The notes under the pieces: generated by a model
What the model was told of the DNA's origin: nothing
Seen by the model: only the letters and a program-made list of their open reading frames with translations
Database searches by the model: none
Position numbers and translations under genes: made by a program
DNA from: Bacillota bacterium
GTDB taxonomy: Bacteria; Bacillota; Clostridia; Oscillospirales; Acutalibacteraceae
Assembly (NCBI GenBank): GCA_023391275.1
Contig: JAEWBE010000102.1
Location: 1 to 60,808 of the forward strand
Length of the DNA: 60,808 nucleotides
Direction: 5' to 3'
Shown: positions 23,416 to 32,116 of the stretch, in pieces
Layout of the letters: every line of letters starts with the position of its first letter
Position numbering within the stretch: the first letter of the stretch is position 1

Positions 23416-24693
23416 TTGGATTTCTTGTCAATGTCGGCTGCGGATTTAAACGGAATCAAAGCGGAGTTGGAGGAAAGTTATCGCCGGTTTCAGGCGAAAA
23501 AGCTTCAGCTTAACATGGCACGGGGGAAGCCCTCCACCCAACAGCTTGAGCTTTCCATGGAGATGCTGGACAGCTTGAATTCGAAATCCGATATGCATTC
23601 TTCAACCGGAGACGACTGCCGCAACTACGGCTTGCCTGACGGTCTGCCGGAGCTGCGGGAGCTGTTTGCAGAACTGATGGGCGTGGACGATCACAATATT
23701 ATCGTGGGCGGCAATTCGAGCCTGAACATGATGTTCGATGCGATTTCCTGTGCAATGACACACGGATTTGCAGGCTGTGAACCGTGGGGAAGGCAGGGCC
23801 ACATTAAATTTCTGTGCCCATCGCCCGGCTATGACCGGCATTTTGCCATCACAGAATATTTTGGCTTTGAAATGATCACTGTTCCCATGCTTTCCACAGG
23901 CCCGGATATGGATGTTGTGGAAAAGCTGATTGCAAATGATACGGCCGTTAAGGGAATTTGGTGTGTGCCCAAATACTCCAATCCGACCGGAATTACCTAC
24001 TCTGATGAAACTGTCCGCCGTTTTGCGGCTTTAAAACCCGCGGCAAAGGACTTTAAAATTTTCTGGGATAACGCGTATTGTGTTCACGACCTGAACGATA
24101 CGCCGGACGTTTTGCTGAATTTATGGCATGAATGCAGAAAAACACATAATGTCGATATGCCGATTTTCTTTGCTTCCACAAGTAAAATTACGTTCCCCGG
24201 GGCGGGGGTTGCGGCAATGGGCGCAAGCGAAAGCAATCTTACTGTTCTGAGGGAACACTATTCCTTTCAGACCATTGGGCCGGATAAGCTTAACCAGCTG
24301 CGTCATATCTACTTCCTCAAGGATATGGCCGGAGTTGAAGCACAGATGAGACGCCACCGTGCCATTATTGAACCGAAGTTTAAAGTGGTGACGGATGAAC
24401 TGGAGGCCGCGCTTGGCGGAAAGGGAATCGCTTCCTGGACGAATCCGAATGGCGGCTATTTTGTCAGTGTGGATGTAATGGACGGCTGTGCCAAACGCGT
24501 GGTTTCTCTTTGCCGGCAGGCGGGCGTAATCCTGACCGGGGCGGGCGCGACCTACCCTTATGGCAAAGACCCGCACGACAGCAATATCAGGGTGGCGCCC
24601 ACTTATCCGCCGGTTGAGGAACTGGAGCAGGCCATGAATTTGTTCTGTATTTGTGTGCAGCTTGCCGCTGTGGAAAAGCTTTTAAAGGAATAA
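23416..24693 (+). CDS. Class I/II aminotransferase, probable aspartate aminotransferase
   Basis: AAGGAG ends directly at an ATG (23407), too close to serve it; the TTG at 23416 is nine bases away and gives MDFLSMSAADLNG, 425 residues. Marks of the Aminotran_MocR-type family (PF12897) are LQLNMARGKPSTQQLELS near residue 30, DDCRNYGLPDGLPELREL, VGGNSSLNMMFD, and the PLP-lysine box FFASTSKITFPGAGVAAMG. The family transfers amino groups, usually with aspartate or alanine, using pyridoxal phosphate. Single gene with own promoter and terminator. The substrate is inferred from the family. Confidence 0.88.
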   Translation: MDFLSMSAADLNGIKAELEESYRRFQAKKLQLNMARGKPSTQQLELSMEMLDSLNSKSDMHSSTGDDCRNYGLPDGLPELRELFAELMGVDDHNIIVGGNSSLNMMFDAISCAMTHGFAGCEPWGRQGHIKFLCPSPGYDRHFAITEYFGFEMITVPMLSTGPDMDVVEKLIANDTAVKGIWCVPKYSNPTGITYSDETVRRFAALKPAAKDFKIFWDNAYCVHDLNDTPDVLLNLWHECRKTHNVDMPIFFASTSKITFPGAGVAAMGASESNLTVLREHYSFQTIGPDKLNQLRHIYFLKDMAGVEAQMRRHRAIIEPKFKVVTDELEAALGGKGIASWTNPNGGYFVSVDVMDGCAKRVVSLCRQAGVILTGAGATYPYGKDPHDSNIRVAPTYPPVEELEQAMNLFCICVQLAAVEKLLKE

Positions 24694-24695
24694 AC

Positions 24696-24727
24696 GGAGG
24701 GGGAGAAATTCTCCTCCTTCTTTTTTG
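24696..24727 (+). terminator. Terminator after the aminotransferase gene
   Basis: GGAGGGGGAG and CTCCTCC pair around AAATT and are followed by TTCTTTTTT. Confidence 0.75.
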
Positions 24728-24758
24728 CTAACTTATACTAATATTCTTCTCAAATCGA

Positions 24759-24787
24759 TTGACATTTTCGGGTAATGACAATATAAT
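24759..24787 (+). promoter_or_regulatory. Strong secDF promoter
   Basis: TTGACA (24759-24764), 17 bases, TATAAT (24782-24787): both boxes are perfect. The start codon is 58 bases downstream. Confidence 0.85.
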
Positions 24788-24844
24788 TAACTTTGTTACG
24801 TCTGCGAGGATTCACAGAAAAACATCGCATTGGAGGATATACGC

Positions 24845-26257
24845 ATGAAGCGAGTAGCAAAGCCAGTATTTTTCATCGTCGCCCTCCTCATACTGTTTTT
24901 AACCTATACCGCAACCTTTGGTATTAAGGGGCAAAACGGGGATAATTCGACCTCCTACATAAAGGGTGTCGGCGACATCAGATGGGGAATTGACATTAAC
25001 GGCGGCGTCGAGGCTACATTTAGCCCGGAAACCACAACAAAGGCGACCAAAGAACAAATTGATTCGGCAAAAGCAATTATTGAGGTTCGCTTAACCTCAG
25101 GCCACATTACGGATTATGAACTTTATACCGATTATGACCATGATCGTATTATTGTTCGTTTCCCATGGAAAAACGGCGAAAAGACTTTTGATCCGGAAAG
25201 TGCGATTCAGGAACTTTCCGCAACTGCCATGCTTACCTTCCGCGAGGGCGGGGAGTATACGACAACAACGACAGGCTCTGATGGACAACCTGTGTATAAA
25301 ACGCCCAAAGGAACCACTGCGACAAACATTATTCTGCAGGGCAGCGATATTAAAAGCGCTAAATCCGAAATGTCGCAGGATCAGACAACAGGAAAATCCA
25401 GCTATCAGGTCGGCCTTGAGCTAAACGACAGCGGCACAACGAAGTTTGCCACTGCGACTCAGAACCTTCAGGGTCAGGTCATCTCCATCTGGATGGATGA
25501 CGTCATGATTTCCAGCCCGAGAGTGGACGCTGTCATTACGGATGGCAAATGCTCCATTCAGGGTAACTTTACGGCGGCGGAAGCTTCCTCTCTGGCCAAT
25601 AAGATTAATGCCGGTGCGCTTCCGTTTAAACTTACCACAACAAACTTCAGCACAATCAGCCCGCTGCTCGGTTCTTCTTCCCTGCGCGCCATGCTGATTG
25701 CAGGCTGCATCGCGTTTGCGTTGATCTGCCTGTTTATGCTGTTGGTATTCCGTCTTCCGGGCTTTGTTGCAATCATTGCGCTGCTCGGTCAGATTGGCCT
25801 TTCTTTTGCGGCTGTTTCGGGTTACTTCCCGTTTGTCAACAGCTTCACCATGACTCTGCCCGGTATTGCCGGTATTATTCTTTCAATCGGTATGGGTGTT
25901 GACGCCAACATCATTACAGCATCCAGAATTAAAGAAGAAATATGGGCGGGCAAAACGCTTGACGGAGCCATTCAAAAAGGCGATGACAACAGCTTCTGGG
26001 CAATTTTTGACGGTAATATCACCGTTATCATCGTTGCCTTGATTCTGATGGGCGTGTTCGGGCCAACGAATATTCTTTCCATGCTGTTTGGGCCGTCAAC
26101 AACAGGCTCCATCTATTCCTTCGGTTACACTTTGCTGATTGGTATTATTGGCAACTTCGTCTTTGGTGTGACTGCAACCCGTTTGATGACGAAATCTCTT
26201 GCCGGGTTTAAGTTTGCACGCAACAGCAAATGGTTATTTGGAGGTGCGGCAAAATGA
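24845..26257 (+). CDS. secD: Protein translocase subunit SecD
   Basis: This is 470 residues from the ATG at 24845 (GGAGG eight bases ahead; the frame also reaches a TTG at 24830). One N-terminal membrane helix is followed by DIRWGIDINGGVEATFSPET, the conserved D1 start. A periplasm-side domain follows, then the SecD membrane part starting GALPFKLTTTNFSTISPLLG, and LPGIAGIILSIGMGVDANII with the key DAN-type motif. Six membrane segments are expected. With SecF it forms the accessory complex that uses the proton-motive force to complete export through SecYEG. It is shorter than the E. coli protein, as usual in Firmicutes. It overlaps secF by four bases (ATGA). Confidence 0.95.
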   Translation: MKRVAKPVFFIVALLILFLTYTATFGIKGQNGDNSTSYIKGVGDIRWGIDINGGVEATFSPETTTKATKEQIDSAKAIIEVRLTSGHITDYELYTDYDHDRIIVRFPWKNGEKTFDPESAIQELSATAMLTFREGGEYTTTTTGSDGQPVYKTPKGTTATNIILQGSDIKSAKSEMSQDQTTGKSSYQVGLELNDSGTTKFATATQNLQGQVISIWMDDVMISSPRVDAVITDGKCSIQGNFTAAEASSLANKINAGALPFKLTTTNFSTISPLLGSSSLRAMLIAGCIAFALICLFMLLVFRLPGFVAIIALLGQIGLSFAAVSGYFPFVNSFTMTLPGIAGIILSIGMGVDANIITASRIKEEIWAGKTLDGAIQKGDDNSFWAIFDGNITVIIVALILMGVFGPTNILSMLFGPSTTGSIYSFGYTLLIGIIGNFVFGVTATRLMTKSLAGFKFARNSKWLFGGAAK

Positions 26258-27210
26258 AAACCTTTAAAATCAGATTCTTTGAAAACAGAAAGCTTTTCTT
26301 CGGAATTTCAATCGGCATTATGGCAATCGGGCTGATTTTTAACGTCATTTTCGGGACCAAGCTCGATATTCAGTTTACCGGCGGCGCTGTAATCAAGTAT
26401 TCTTATGCGGGCTCCATTCAGCAGGAAGAAGTAGAAAAGATCGTACAGGATACTGCGAAAAAGGATGTTACCGTTCGTATCCTTGAAAATGTAAAATCTG
26501 CCGACGGTTCTGCTGCAAAGAATAATGTTTCCATTTCTTTCGCGGGTACCGAATCCATTTCACTGGACAGCCAGCAGGCAATCGCAAAAGCGCTGATTGC
26601 GAAATACCCGAATGCGGGCTTCCAGCTTGTGGAATCCAGCTCCGTTAATCCGACCATGGGGCATAGCTTCTTTATTAAATGCCTGGCCGCCGTGGCGATT
26701 GCGTTTATTCTCCTTATCATTTACATTGCGATCCGTTTCAAGAAGATTGGCGGTATGACCGCCGGTATCATGGCTATTATTGCCCTTCTGCACGACGTTG
26801 CAATGGTTTATTTCACATTTATTATCTTCCAGATTCCACTGAACGACAGCTTTATCGCCGTTGTGCTTACGATTCTGGGCTATTCACTGAACGATACGAT
26901 TATTATCTATGACCGTATCAGGGAAAACCGCAGGCTTCTAGGCCCCAAAACACCGTATTCCGTGCTGGTTAACACCAGTATCAACCAGACCTTTACCCGT
27001 TCGCTTTATACCGCCGGCTGTACTTTTGCGGCAATTGCGACCGTGTACGTTGTCGGTCAGTTTTTCGGGCTTACCAGTGTTGTCACATTTGCCCTGCCAA
27101 TGATGGTGGGCGTTGTGACCGGATGTTATTCTTCCGTCTGCATCGCCGGCCCGCTTTATGTTATGTGGGAAAATCACAAAATGGCGCAGAAGGCTGCAGA
27201 AGCAAAATAG
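26254..27210 (+). CDS. secF: Protein translocase subunit SecF
   Basis: This is 318 residues from the ATG overlapping the secD stop; TTGGAGGTGCGGCAAA supplies the ribosome binding site. The start KIRFFENRKLFFGISIGIM is a membrane helix. GTKLDIQFTGGAVIKYSYAG opens the external domain. GGMTAGIMAIIALLHDVAMV and VVLTILGYSLNDTIIIYDRI RENRR are the SecF membrane motifs. Partner of SecD in the same operon, kept as two proteins rather than the SecDF fusion of Bacillus. A clear terminator follows, so the operon has two genes. Confidence 0.95.
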   Translation: MKTFKIRFFENRKLFFGISIGIMAIGLIFNVIFGTKLDIQFTGGAVIKYSYAGSIQQEEVEKIVQDTAKKDVTVRILENVKSADGSAAKNNVSISFAGTESISLDSQQAIAKALIAKYPNAGFQLVESSSVNPTMGHSFFIKCLAAVAIAFILLIIYIAIRFKKIGGMTAGIMAIIALLHDVAMVYFTFIIFQIPLNDSFIAVVLTILGYSLNDTIIIYDRIRENRRLLGPKTPYSVLVNTSINQTFTRSLYTAGCTFAAIATVYVVGQFFGLTSVVTFALPMMVGVVTGCYSSVCIAGPLYVMWENHKMAQKAAEAK

Positions 27211-27232
27211 TTTCATTCTGAAAATAGCAGGC

Positions 27233-27267
27233 AACACCGGTGTGCAATTTGCACGCCGGTGTTTTTT
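27233..27267 (+). terminator. Terminator after secDF
   Basis: AACACCGGTGTGCA and TGCACGCCGGTGTT pair over 14 bases (one G-T) and are followed by TTTTTT. Confidence 0.85.
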
Positions 27268-27489
27268 GCTTTAATTATTAAGATTCTGTTCACTTTTGCG
27301 CAGCCTTTGATTCAGGCTCTGTATGTAAACACAGCAGTCTTGGTGATTTCGGTTTAAGTACAAAGATTTTTATTGATCAGACAAGACCACTTGGAAATAA
27401 CATGGTATAAATTTTTATTATTTGCTTTAAACTCCTCAATGATTGAGATATAATAAATATATTAAACAATTTGGAAAGCGGGTGTTTTA

Positions 27490-28455
27490 ATGGCTGCCAA
27501 TTTTACCGTACCATTGTCCAAAGTAATTCAGGAGCTCTCACTGGATGTAATTGATATGCCGGGCGATCCCGAAAAAATGCTGGTCTCCTCCACAGATGTA
27601 AATCGTCCCGGGCTTGAATTGAACCGGTTTTATGATTACTACGATAATAATCGTATTCTTATTTTCGGAAATGCGGAAACCGCTTTTTTGACATCTATCT
27701 CCAGTCAGGAACGATTGAAAGTGTTAAGTGAAATTTTTTCAAAAAAGCCTCCCGCCGCTATCATTGCAAGGGGATTGGTTCCAATGCCCGAACTTTTGGA
27801 AGCCACCAAGGCGAACGGAGTTCCTGTTTTGAGCACCGCTGAAACAACTTCCAGCCTGGTTGCCGCATTGGTATCTTTTATGAATGTGGAACTTGCCCCC
27901 CGCATCACCCGCCACGGTGTGCTGGTCGAAGTTTACGGCGAAGGGATTCTGCTGGTCGGGGACAGCGGCGTGGGCAAAAGCGAAACCGCAATCGAACTGA
28001 TCAAGCGCGGCCACCGCCTCATTGCGGACGATGCGGTTGAAATCCGCCGCGTTTCAGCCAAGTCCCTTGTTGGACAGGCTCCTTCCAATATCAGGCATTT
28101 TATTGAGCTGCGCGGCATAGGTATTATCAATGCGCGCAGAATTTTTGGTATGGGCGCTGTAAAGCTTACTGAAAAAATTGATCTGGTCATTAACCTGGAA
28201 ATTTGGGATAATAAAAAGGTTTACGACCGCATGGGCATCGACAGTGAATACACTGAGATCCTTGGGATTAAAGTGCCGGTTTTGACTATTCCGGTAAAAC
28301 CCGGCAGGAACCTTGCCATTATAATCGAGGTTGCCGCTATGAACAACCGCCAGAAAAAGATGGGCTACAATGCGGCGCAGGAGCTGCTGCAAAGCCTCGG
28401 CATGGATCTTTCCGCCATGCAGGAACAGGAGAAAAAGCTGGATTTGGATTTATAA
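27490..28455 (+). CDS. hprK: HPr kinase/phosphorylase
   Basis: This 321-residue protein has an N-terminal HprK domain (LSLDVIDMPGDPEKMLVSST) and a C-terminal kinase domain with Walker A GDSGVGKSETAIELIKRGHR at about 158, LIADDAVEI, the capping motif HFIELRGIGIINARRIFG, and the signature EVAAMNNRQKKMGYNAA. It phosphorylates and dephosphorylates Ser46 of HPr and so controls carbon catabolite repression. The ATG has GAAAGCGGGTGTTTTA ahead. It starts a conserved run with the PHP, murB, rapZ, whiA and dnaE genes. Confidence 0.95.
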   Translation: MAANFTVPLSKVIQELSLDVIDMPGDPEKMLVSSTDVNRPGLELNRFYDYYDNNRILIFGNAETAFLTSISSQERLKVLSEIFSKKPPAAIIARGLVPMPELLEATKANGVPVLSTAETTSSLVAALVSFMNVELAPRITRHGVLVEVYGEGILLVGDSGVGKSETAIELIKRGHRLIADDAVEIRRVSAKSLVGQAPSNIRHFIELRGIGIINARRIFGMGAVKLTEKIDLVINLEIWDNKKVYDRMGIDSEYTEILGIKVPVLTIPVKPGRNLAIIIEVAAMNNRQKKMGYNAAQELLQSLGMDLSAMQEQEKKLDLDL

Positions 28456-28498
28456 TTTAATGCCAATTTCAGAAGACGCATAGAGACAGGGAGTAAAA

Positions 28499-29245
28499 AT
28501 GAATATTATAGCAGATACACACATGCATACGACTGCATCAACGCATGCATACAGCACTTTGCAGGAAATGGTTCACGCTGCCGCGCTGAAAAAACTTTAC
28601 GCGGTTGCAATTACCGATCATGGCGTCAATATGCCGGCTGCGCCGGGGACATGGTATTTCCATAATATGAGGGTGATTCCTCATCGGCTTGAGGGTGTTC
28701 TGGTTTTGCGCGGGCAGGAAACCAACCTTATTGATTATAATGGGACGATTGATCTTGAACCGGACTGTGTAAACGATCTTGACTGGATCGTCGCTTCCAT
28801 TCATGGAATTTGCATGCCGAAAGAGAAACCAACCGTGGAATCCGTCACAAATGCCTGGATGCAAATTGCCAGAAATCCAAAAATTAATGTAATCGGGCAC
28901 AGTGGTTCCACGGAGTACCAATATGATTATGACGCCGTAATTCCGGAATTTGGCCGTCAGGGCAAACTGGTGGAACTTAACGAGGGAACTTTTTTTAACC
29001 GGAAAAAGTCTTTGCGGAATTGTAAGAAAATTATGGAGCTTTGTAAGAAGTACAGTGTACCGGTGATTGTTAATACTGATTCGCATTTTTCAACACAGGT
29101 TGGGTGCTTTCAGAATTCGCTGAATCTTTTGGAAGAAATCGGCTTTCCGGAAGAATTGGTGGTGAATTCCGGAGTCGCGCGTTTTCAGGAGTATCTGAAG
29201 CAGTATACCCATGTTTTTGAAGATCCCCTTTTAAATCATGATTAA
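28499..29245 (+). CDS. PHP-domain phosphoesterase, YcdX-like
   Basis: This is 248 residues. Metal-binding motifs of the PHP family are IIADTHMHTTASTHAYS, AVAITDHGVNM, a Glu in VLRGQETNLIDYNG, IVASIHGI, NVIGHSGS and VNTDSHFS. The order fits the histidinol-phosphatase-like YcdX group with a trinuclear site. The substrate is unknown; phosphoesters are likely. The start has ACAGGGAGTAAAA ahead. It sits between hprK and murB and is cotranscribed with them. Confidence 0.88.
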   Translation: MNIIADTHMHTTASTHAYSTLQEMVHAAALKKLYAVAITDHGVNMPAAPGTWYFHNMRVIPHRLEGVLVLRGQETNLIDYNGTIDLEPDCVNDLDWIVASIHGICMPKEKPTVESVTNAWMQIARNPKINVIGHSGSTEYQYDYDAVIPEFGRQGKLVELNEGTFFNRKKSLRNCKKIMELCKKYSVPVIVNTDSHFSTQVGCFQNSLNLLEEIGFPEELVVNSGVARFQEYLKQYTHVFEDPLLNHD

Positions 29246-29257
29246 TCGGAGGAAATG

Positions 29258-30166
29258 ATGAATCAAATTGATCAATTTGCTCATCTGGCCGAACAGAGTG
29301 GCTGCCAGGTTTTGCGCAATGAGCCGATGAGTCTTCACACCACATTTAAAATCGGCGGACCGGTGGACCTGTTCATCACGGTGTTTGACCGCGAAGCGGT
29401 TCAGCGGGTATACCGGGCGGCAAATGAGCTTGGCATCGCATGTATGGCGATTGGAAATGGCTCGAACATGCTGGTGAGCGATTCCGGCATTCGCGGCGCG
29501 GTTATTGCTCTGGCGGGTGAGTTCAGGGAAATAAGGCTTGCCGGCGACACTGCCATTGAATGCGGGGCGGGGGCAACGCTTGCTCAGCTTTGCAGCTTTG
29601 CGAAAGAACATTCGCTGACCGGTCTTGAGTTTGCGTGGGGCATTCCCGGCGCGGCCGGCGGCGCGGCTTTCATGAATGCGGGGGCCTACAATAATGAAAT
29701 GAAAAGTGTTTTGACCGCCTGTACCCATGTAACCCAAGCGGGGGAGCTTGGCACTTTACAGGGGGAAGAACTGGCGTTGGAGTACCGCCGCAGCGCTTAT
29801 ACCGAGAATGGCCATATCATACTGTCCCTTACGCTGCAGCTGGAAAGGGGCAGAAAAGATCAGATTGAACGGGCCATGGATGACCTGTTTGACCGCAGAA
29901 AATCAAAGCAGCCGCTGGAACTGCCAAGCGCCGGAAGTGTGTTTAAGCGCCCGGCGGGAAATTTTGCCGGCACGCTGATTGAAGCCTGCGGCTTAAAGGG
30001 AACCAGGGTCGGCGGAGCAATGGTCAGTGAAAAGCATGCGGGGTTTATTGTGAATATGGGCGGCGCAACCTGTAAAAATGTACTCGATTTGATCGATATT
30101 ATTAAAGACACCGTTTTAAAACAGACAGGTATTGCACTTGAATGCGAAGTGAAAACATTTGGATAA
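29258..30166 (+). CDS. murB: UDP-N-acetylenolpyruvoylglucosamine reductase
   Basis: The second of two ATGs (29258) is five bases from GGAGG and preferred over 29255; about 302 residues. FAD-binding motifs are TTFKIGGPVDLFI, AIGNGSNMLVSDSGIRGAVI and GIPGAAGGAAFMNAGAYNNE. The catalytic region includes YRRSAYTEN, LPSAGSVFKRP with the serine, and HAGFIVNMGGATCKNVLDLI near the end. It reduces enolpyruvyl-UDP-GlcNAc to UDP-MurNAc with NADPH in peptidoglycan synthesis. This type lacks the extra Tyr-loop of E. coli MurB. It is coupled to the genes on either side by short gaps (12 and 13 bases). Confidence 0.94.
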   Translation: MNQIDQFAHLAEQSGCQVLRNEPMSLHTTFKIGGPVDLFITVFDREAVQRVYRAANELGIACMAIGNGSNMLVSDSGIRGAVIALAGEFREIRLAGDTAIECGAGATLAQLCSFAKEHSLTGLEFAWGIPGAAGGAAFMNAGAYNNEMKSVLTACTHVTQAGELGTLQGEELALEYRRSAYTENGHIILSLTLQLERGRKDQIERAMDDLFDRRKSKQPLELPSAGSVFKRPAGNFAGTLIEACGLKGTRVGGAMVSEKHAGFIVNMGGATCKNVLDLIDIIKDTVLKQTGIALECEVKTFG

Positions 30167-30179
30167 CTCTGGAGGAAAC

Positions 30180-31040
30180 ATGGAATTCTTGATTATCACA
30201 GGTCTTTCGGGAGCCGGAAAATCCCGCGCGATCGATGCACTGGAGGATATTGGCTTTTTTTGCGCGGATAATATTCCGCCAAAGCTCATTGAAACTTTTT
30301 ATGAGTTTTCTCAGCAGGCAAAGGGCACGCTTTCCCGCGTCGCGGTTGTTACCGATATCCGGGGCGGCGATATGTTTTCGAGCCTGTTTCAAACGCTGGA
30401 CAAGTTGAAAAGTGAGGACAAGGAATACAAGATATTATTCTTGGATGCGAATGATTATGTCCTGATCAACCGCTTTAAAGAAACCAGGCGCAAGCATCCG
30501 CTTGCCGAAAACTGCCTCGGTTCACTTGAACAGGCGGTCAGTCTGGAACGGGATGTGCTCAAGCCGGTGCGTGAGAAGGCGGATTATATCATCGACACTT
30601 CATCCCTTTCTCCGGCGCAGCTGAAGGAACGCATTTCCAGCCTGTTTTTAGGGGATTCCTCGGACGCTTTGATGATTCACTGCGTATCGTTCGGGTTTAA
30701 ATATGGAATTCCCACTGAGGCCGACCTGGTGTTTGACGTGCGCTGTCTGCCCAATCCATATTATGTGGAGGAACTCAAAAACCTGACCGGTCTGGACGAG
30801 CCTGTCAGGGACTATGTCATGAAGTGGGATCAGACAAAAGGATTTGTCAGCCGTTTTCTTGATATGATTGATTACATGATTCCTCTTTACTGCGACGAAG
30901 GCAAAAGCCAGCTGGTTGTTGCTGTCGGCTGTACCGGCGGGCACCACCGTTCTGTTACTTTGGCACAGCTTTTATACAATCATTTAATCGAAAAGAATAT
31001 GAGGACAAGTGTAAATCACCGCGATATACACAAGCAATAA
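30180..31040 (+). CDS. rapZ: RNase adapter / nucleotide-binding protein RapZ
   Basis: This is 286 residues from the ATG at 30180 behind TCTGGAGGAAAC; the frame also reaches a TTG at 30159 inside the murB end. The Walker A reads ITGLSGAGKSRAIDALEDIG. The middle has FLDANDYVLINRFKETRRKH. The C-terminal domain has SFGFKYGIPTEADLVFDVRC, LPNPYYVEEL, and VAVGCTGGHHRSVTLAQLLY. RapZ/YvcJ binds nucleotides; in Gram-positives it affects competence and cell-wall sensing, in E. coli it steers RNase E to GlmZ. The rapZ-whiA pairing is a conserved Gram-positive order. Confidence 0.95.
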   Translation: MEFLIITGLSGAGKSRAIDALEDIGFFCADNIPPKLIETFYEFSQQAKGTLSRVAVVTDIRGGDMFSSLFQTLDKLKSEDKEYKILFLDANDYVLINRFKETRRKHPLAENCLGSLEQAVSLERDVLKPVREKADYIIDTSSLSPAQLKERISSLFLGDSSDALMIHCVSFGFKYGIPTEADLVFDVRCLPNPYYVEELKNLTGLDEPVRDYVMKWDQTKGFVSRFLDMIDYMIPLYCDEGKSQLVVAVGCTGGHHRSVTLAQLLYNHLIEKNMRTSVNHRDIHKQ

Positions 31041-31058
31041 TATCAGGAGGCGAATTGA

Positions 31059-31970
31059 ATGTCATTTGCGTCCGAACTGAAAACGGAATTATGCAAGGCT
31101 GTGCCGCAGGACTCCTGTTGCCGTAAGGCGGAGTGCTACGGCCTCCTTTTATTTGGCAGGAGCTTTTCAAAAAACGGGGTTACTATTACGACTGCCAACG
31201 GTGCGGCGGCCCGGCGGGCGGCACAGCTTACTGCGGAAATCGCAGGTGTGATCGTGGATGTTTCGGTAACCCACCAGAAAGAACGGCGGAATTCCTACGC
31301 GGTTTCCGTTTCCGGTGCCGACCAGCGTGAGGCGGTGCTTTCCCGCTTTGGTCATACGGGCGATGAAATCAGTCTGCGGATTAACCGCGCCAATTTGGAA
31401 AATGAATGCTGTACCAGTGCCTTCTTGCGCGGTGCGTTTATTTCCTGCGGCACTGTCACCGACCCGCAGAAGGATTATCATCTTGAATTCGTGGTGCCTT
31501 TTATGAATCTGGCAAAAGATTTGTCAGGACTGATTCGTGAGGTTTATGAACTGGATTTGCAGCCGTGCCTGCTTAACCGTAAGGGTTCTTATGTAGTCTA
31601 CCTGAAGGGCAGCGAGCGTGTTGCCGACTTGATCACTTTTATGGGCGCAGGAAATGCCGCCATGGAGTTGATGCAGGCAAAAATGCTCAAGGAAGTGCGC
31701 AACAACGTGAACCGAAAAACAAATTTTGAAACTGCCAATATTGACAAAACCGCACAGGCCGCGGCTGCTCAGGTTCTTGCGATTGAAAAAATTCTGAATT
31801 TATCGCGGATTTCCGTTTTGCCGGAGGAGCTTCAGGAACTCGCCATGCTGCGTTACCGCAACCCCGAAATGTCGCTGCGCGAACTAGGTGAAGCCCTTTC
31901 CGAACCGTTGAGCCGTTCGGGTGTTAATCACCGCCTTCGGCGTATTGTAGAAATTGCAAATGAAATGTAA
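31059..31970 (+). CDS. whiA: DNA-binding protein WhiA
   Basis: This 303-residue protein starts MSFASELKTELCKAVPQDSC and has a LAGLIDADG-homing-endonuclease-like middle (FLRGAFISCGTVTDPQKDYH, LEFVV) without the catalytic acids, and a C-terminal helix-turn-helix (LAMLRYRNPEMSLRELGEAL, SEPLSRSGVNHRLRRI). WhiA is a conserved regulator linked to cell division and, in actinomycetes, sporulation; in Bacillus it affects chromosome segregation. ATATCAGGAGGCGAATTGA precedes the ATG. It follows rapZ by 18 bases. Confidence 0.95.
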   Translation: MSFASELKTELCKAVPQDSCCRKAECYGLLLFGRSFSKNGVTITTANGAAARRAAQLTAEIAGVIVDVSVTHQKERRNSYAVSVSGADQREAVLSRFGHTGDEISLRINRANLENECCTSAFLRGAFISCGTVTDPQKDYHLEFVVPFMNLAKDLSGLIREVYELDLQPCLLNRKGSYVVYLKGSERVADLITFMGAGNAAMELMQAKMLKEVRNNVNRKTNFETANIDKTAQAAAAQVLAIEKILNLSRISVLPEELQELAMLRYRNPEMSLRELGEALSEPLSRSGVNHRLRRIVEIANEM

Positions 31971-31983
31971 TGGGGTGGAGTCC

Positions 31984-32082
31984 TTGGATTCGCTTAATGA
32001 AGGTTTAAATGGGATACTGCCTGACAATGGTGCTTCTTTGGTGGAATTTGCGGATTTAAAGTCATTCGTGTCGCCCACATAA
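31984..32082 (+). other. 32-codon reading frame between whiA and dnaE, possible gene remnant
   Basis: A TTG start has GGGGTGGAG five bases ahead and encodes MDSLNEGLNGILPDNGAS then LVEFADLKSFVSPT. The GASLVxFADL pattern resembles the very start of QueG-like iron-sulfur reductases, which could make this the leftover 5' end of a lost gene. It may also be a real small protein or a leader peptide of dnaE. Confidence 0.3.
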
Positions 32083-32116
32083 CGCACAAATTATTATGGA
32101 AAAGGAGGGTGCGCAC

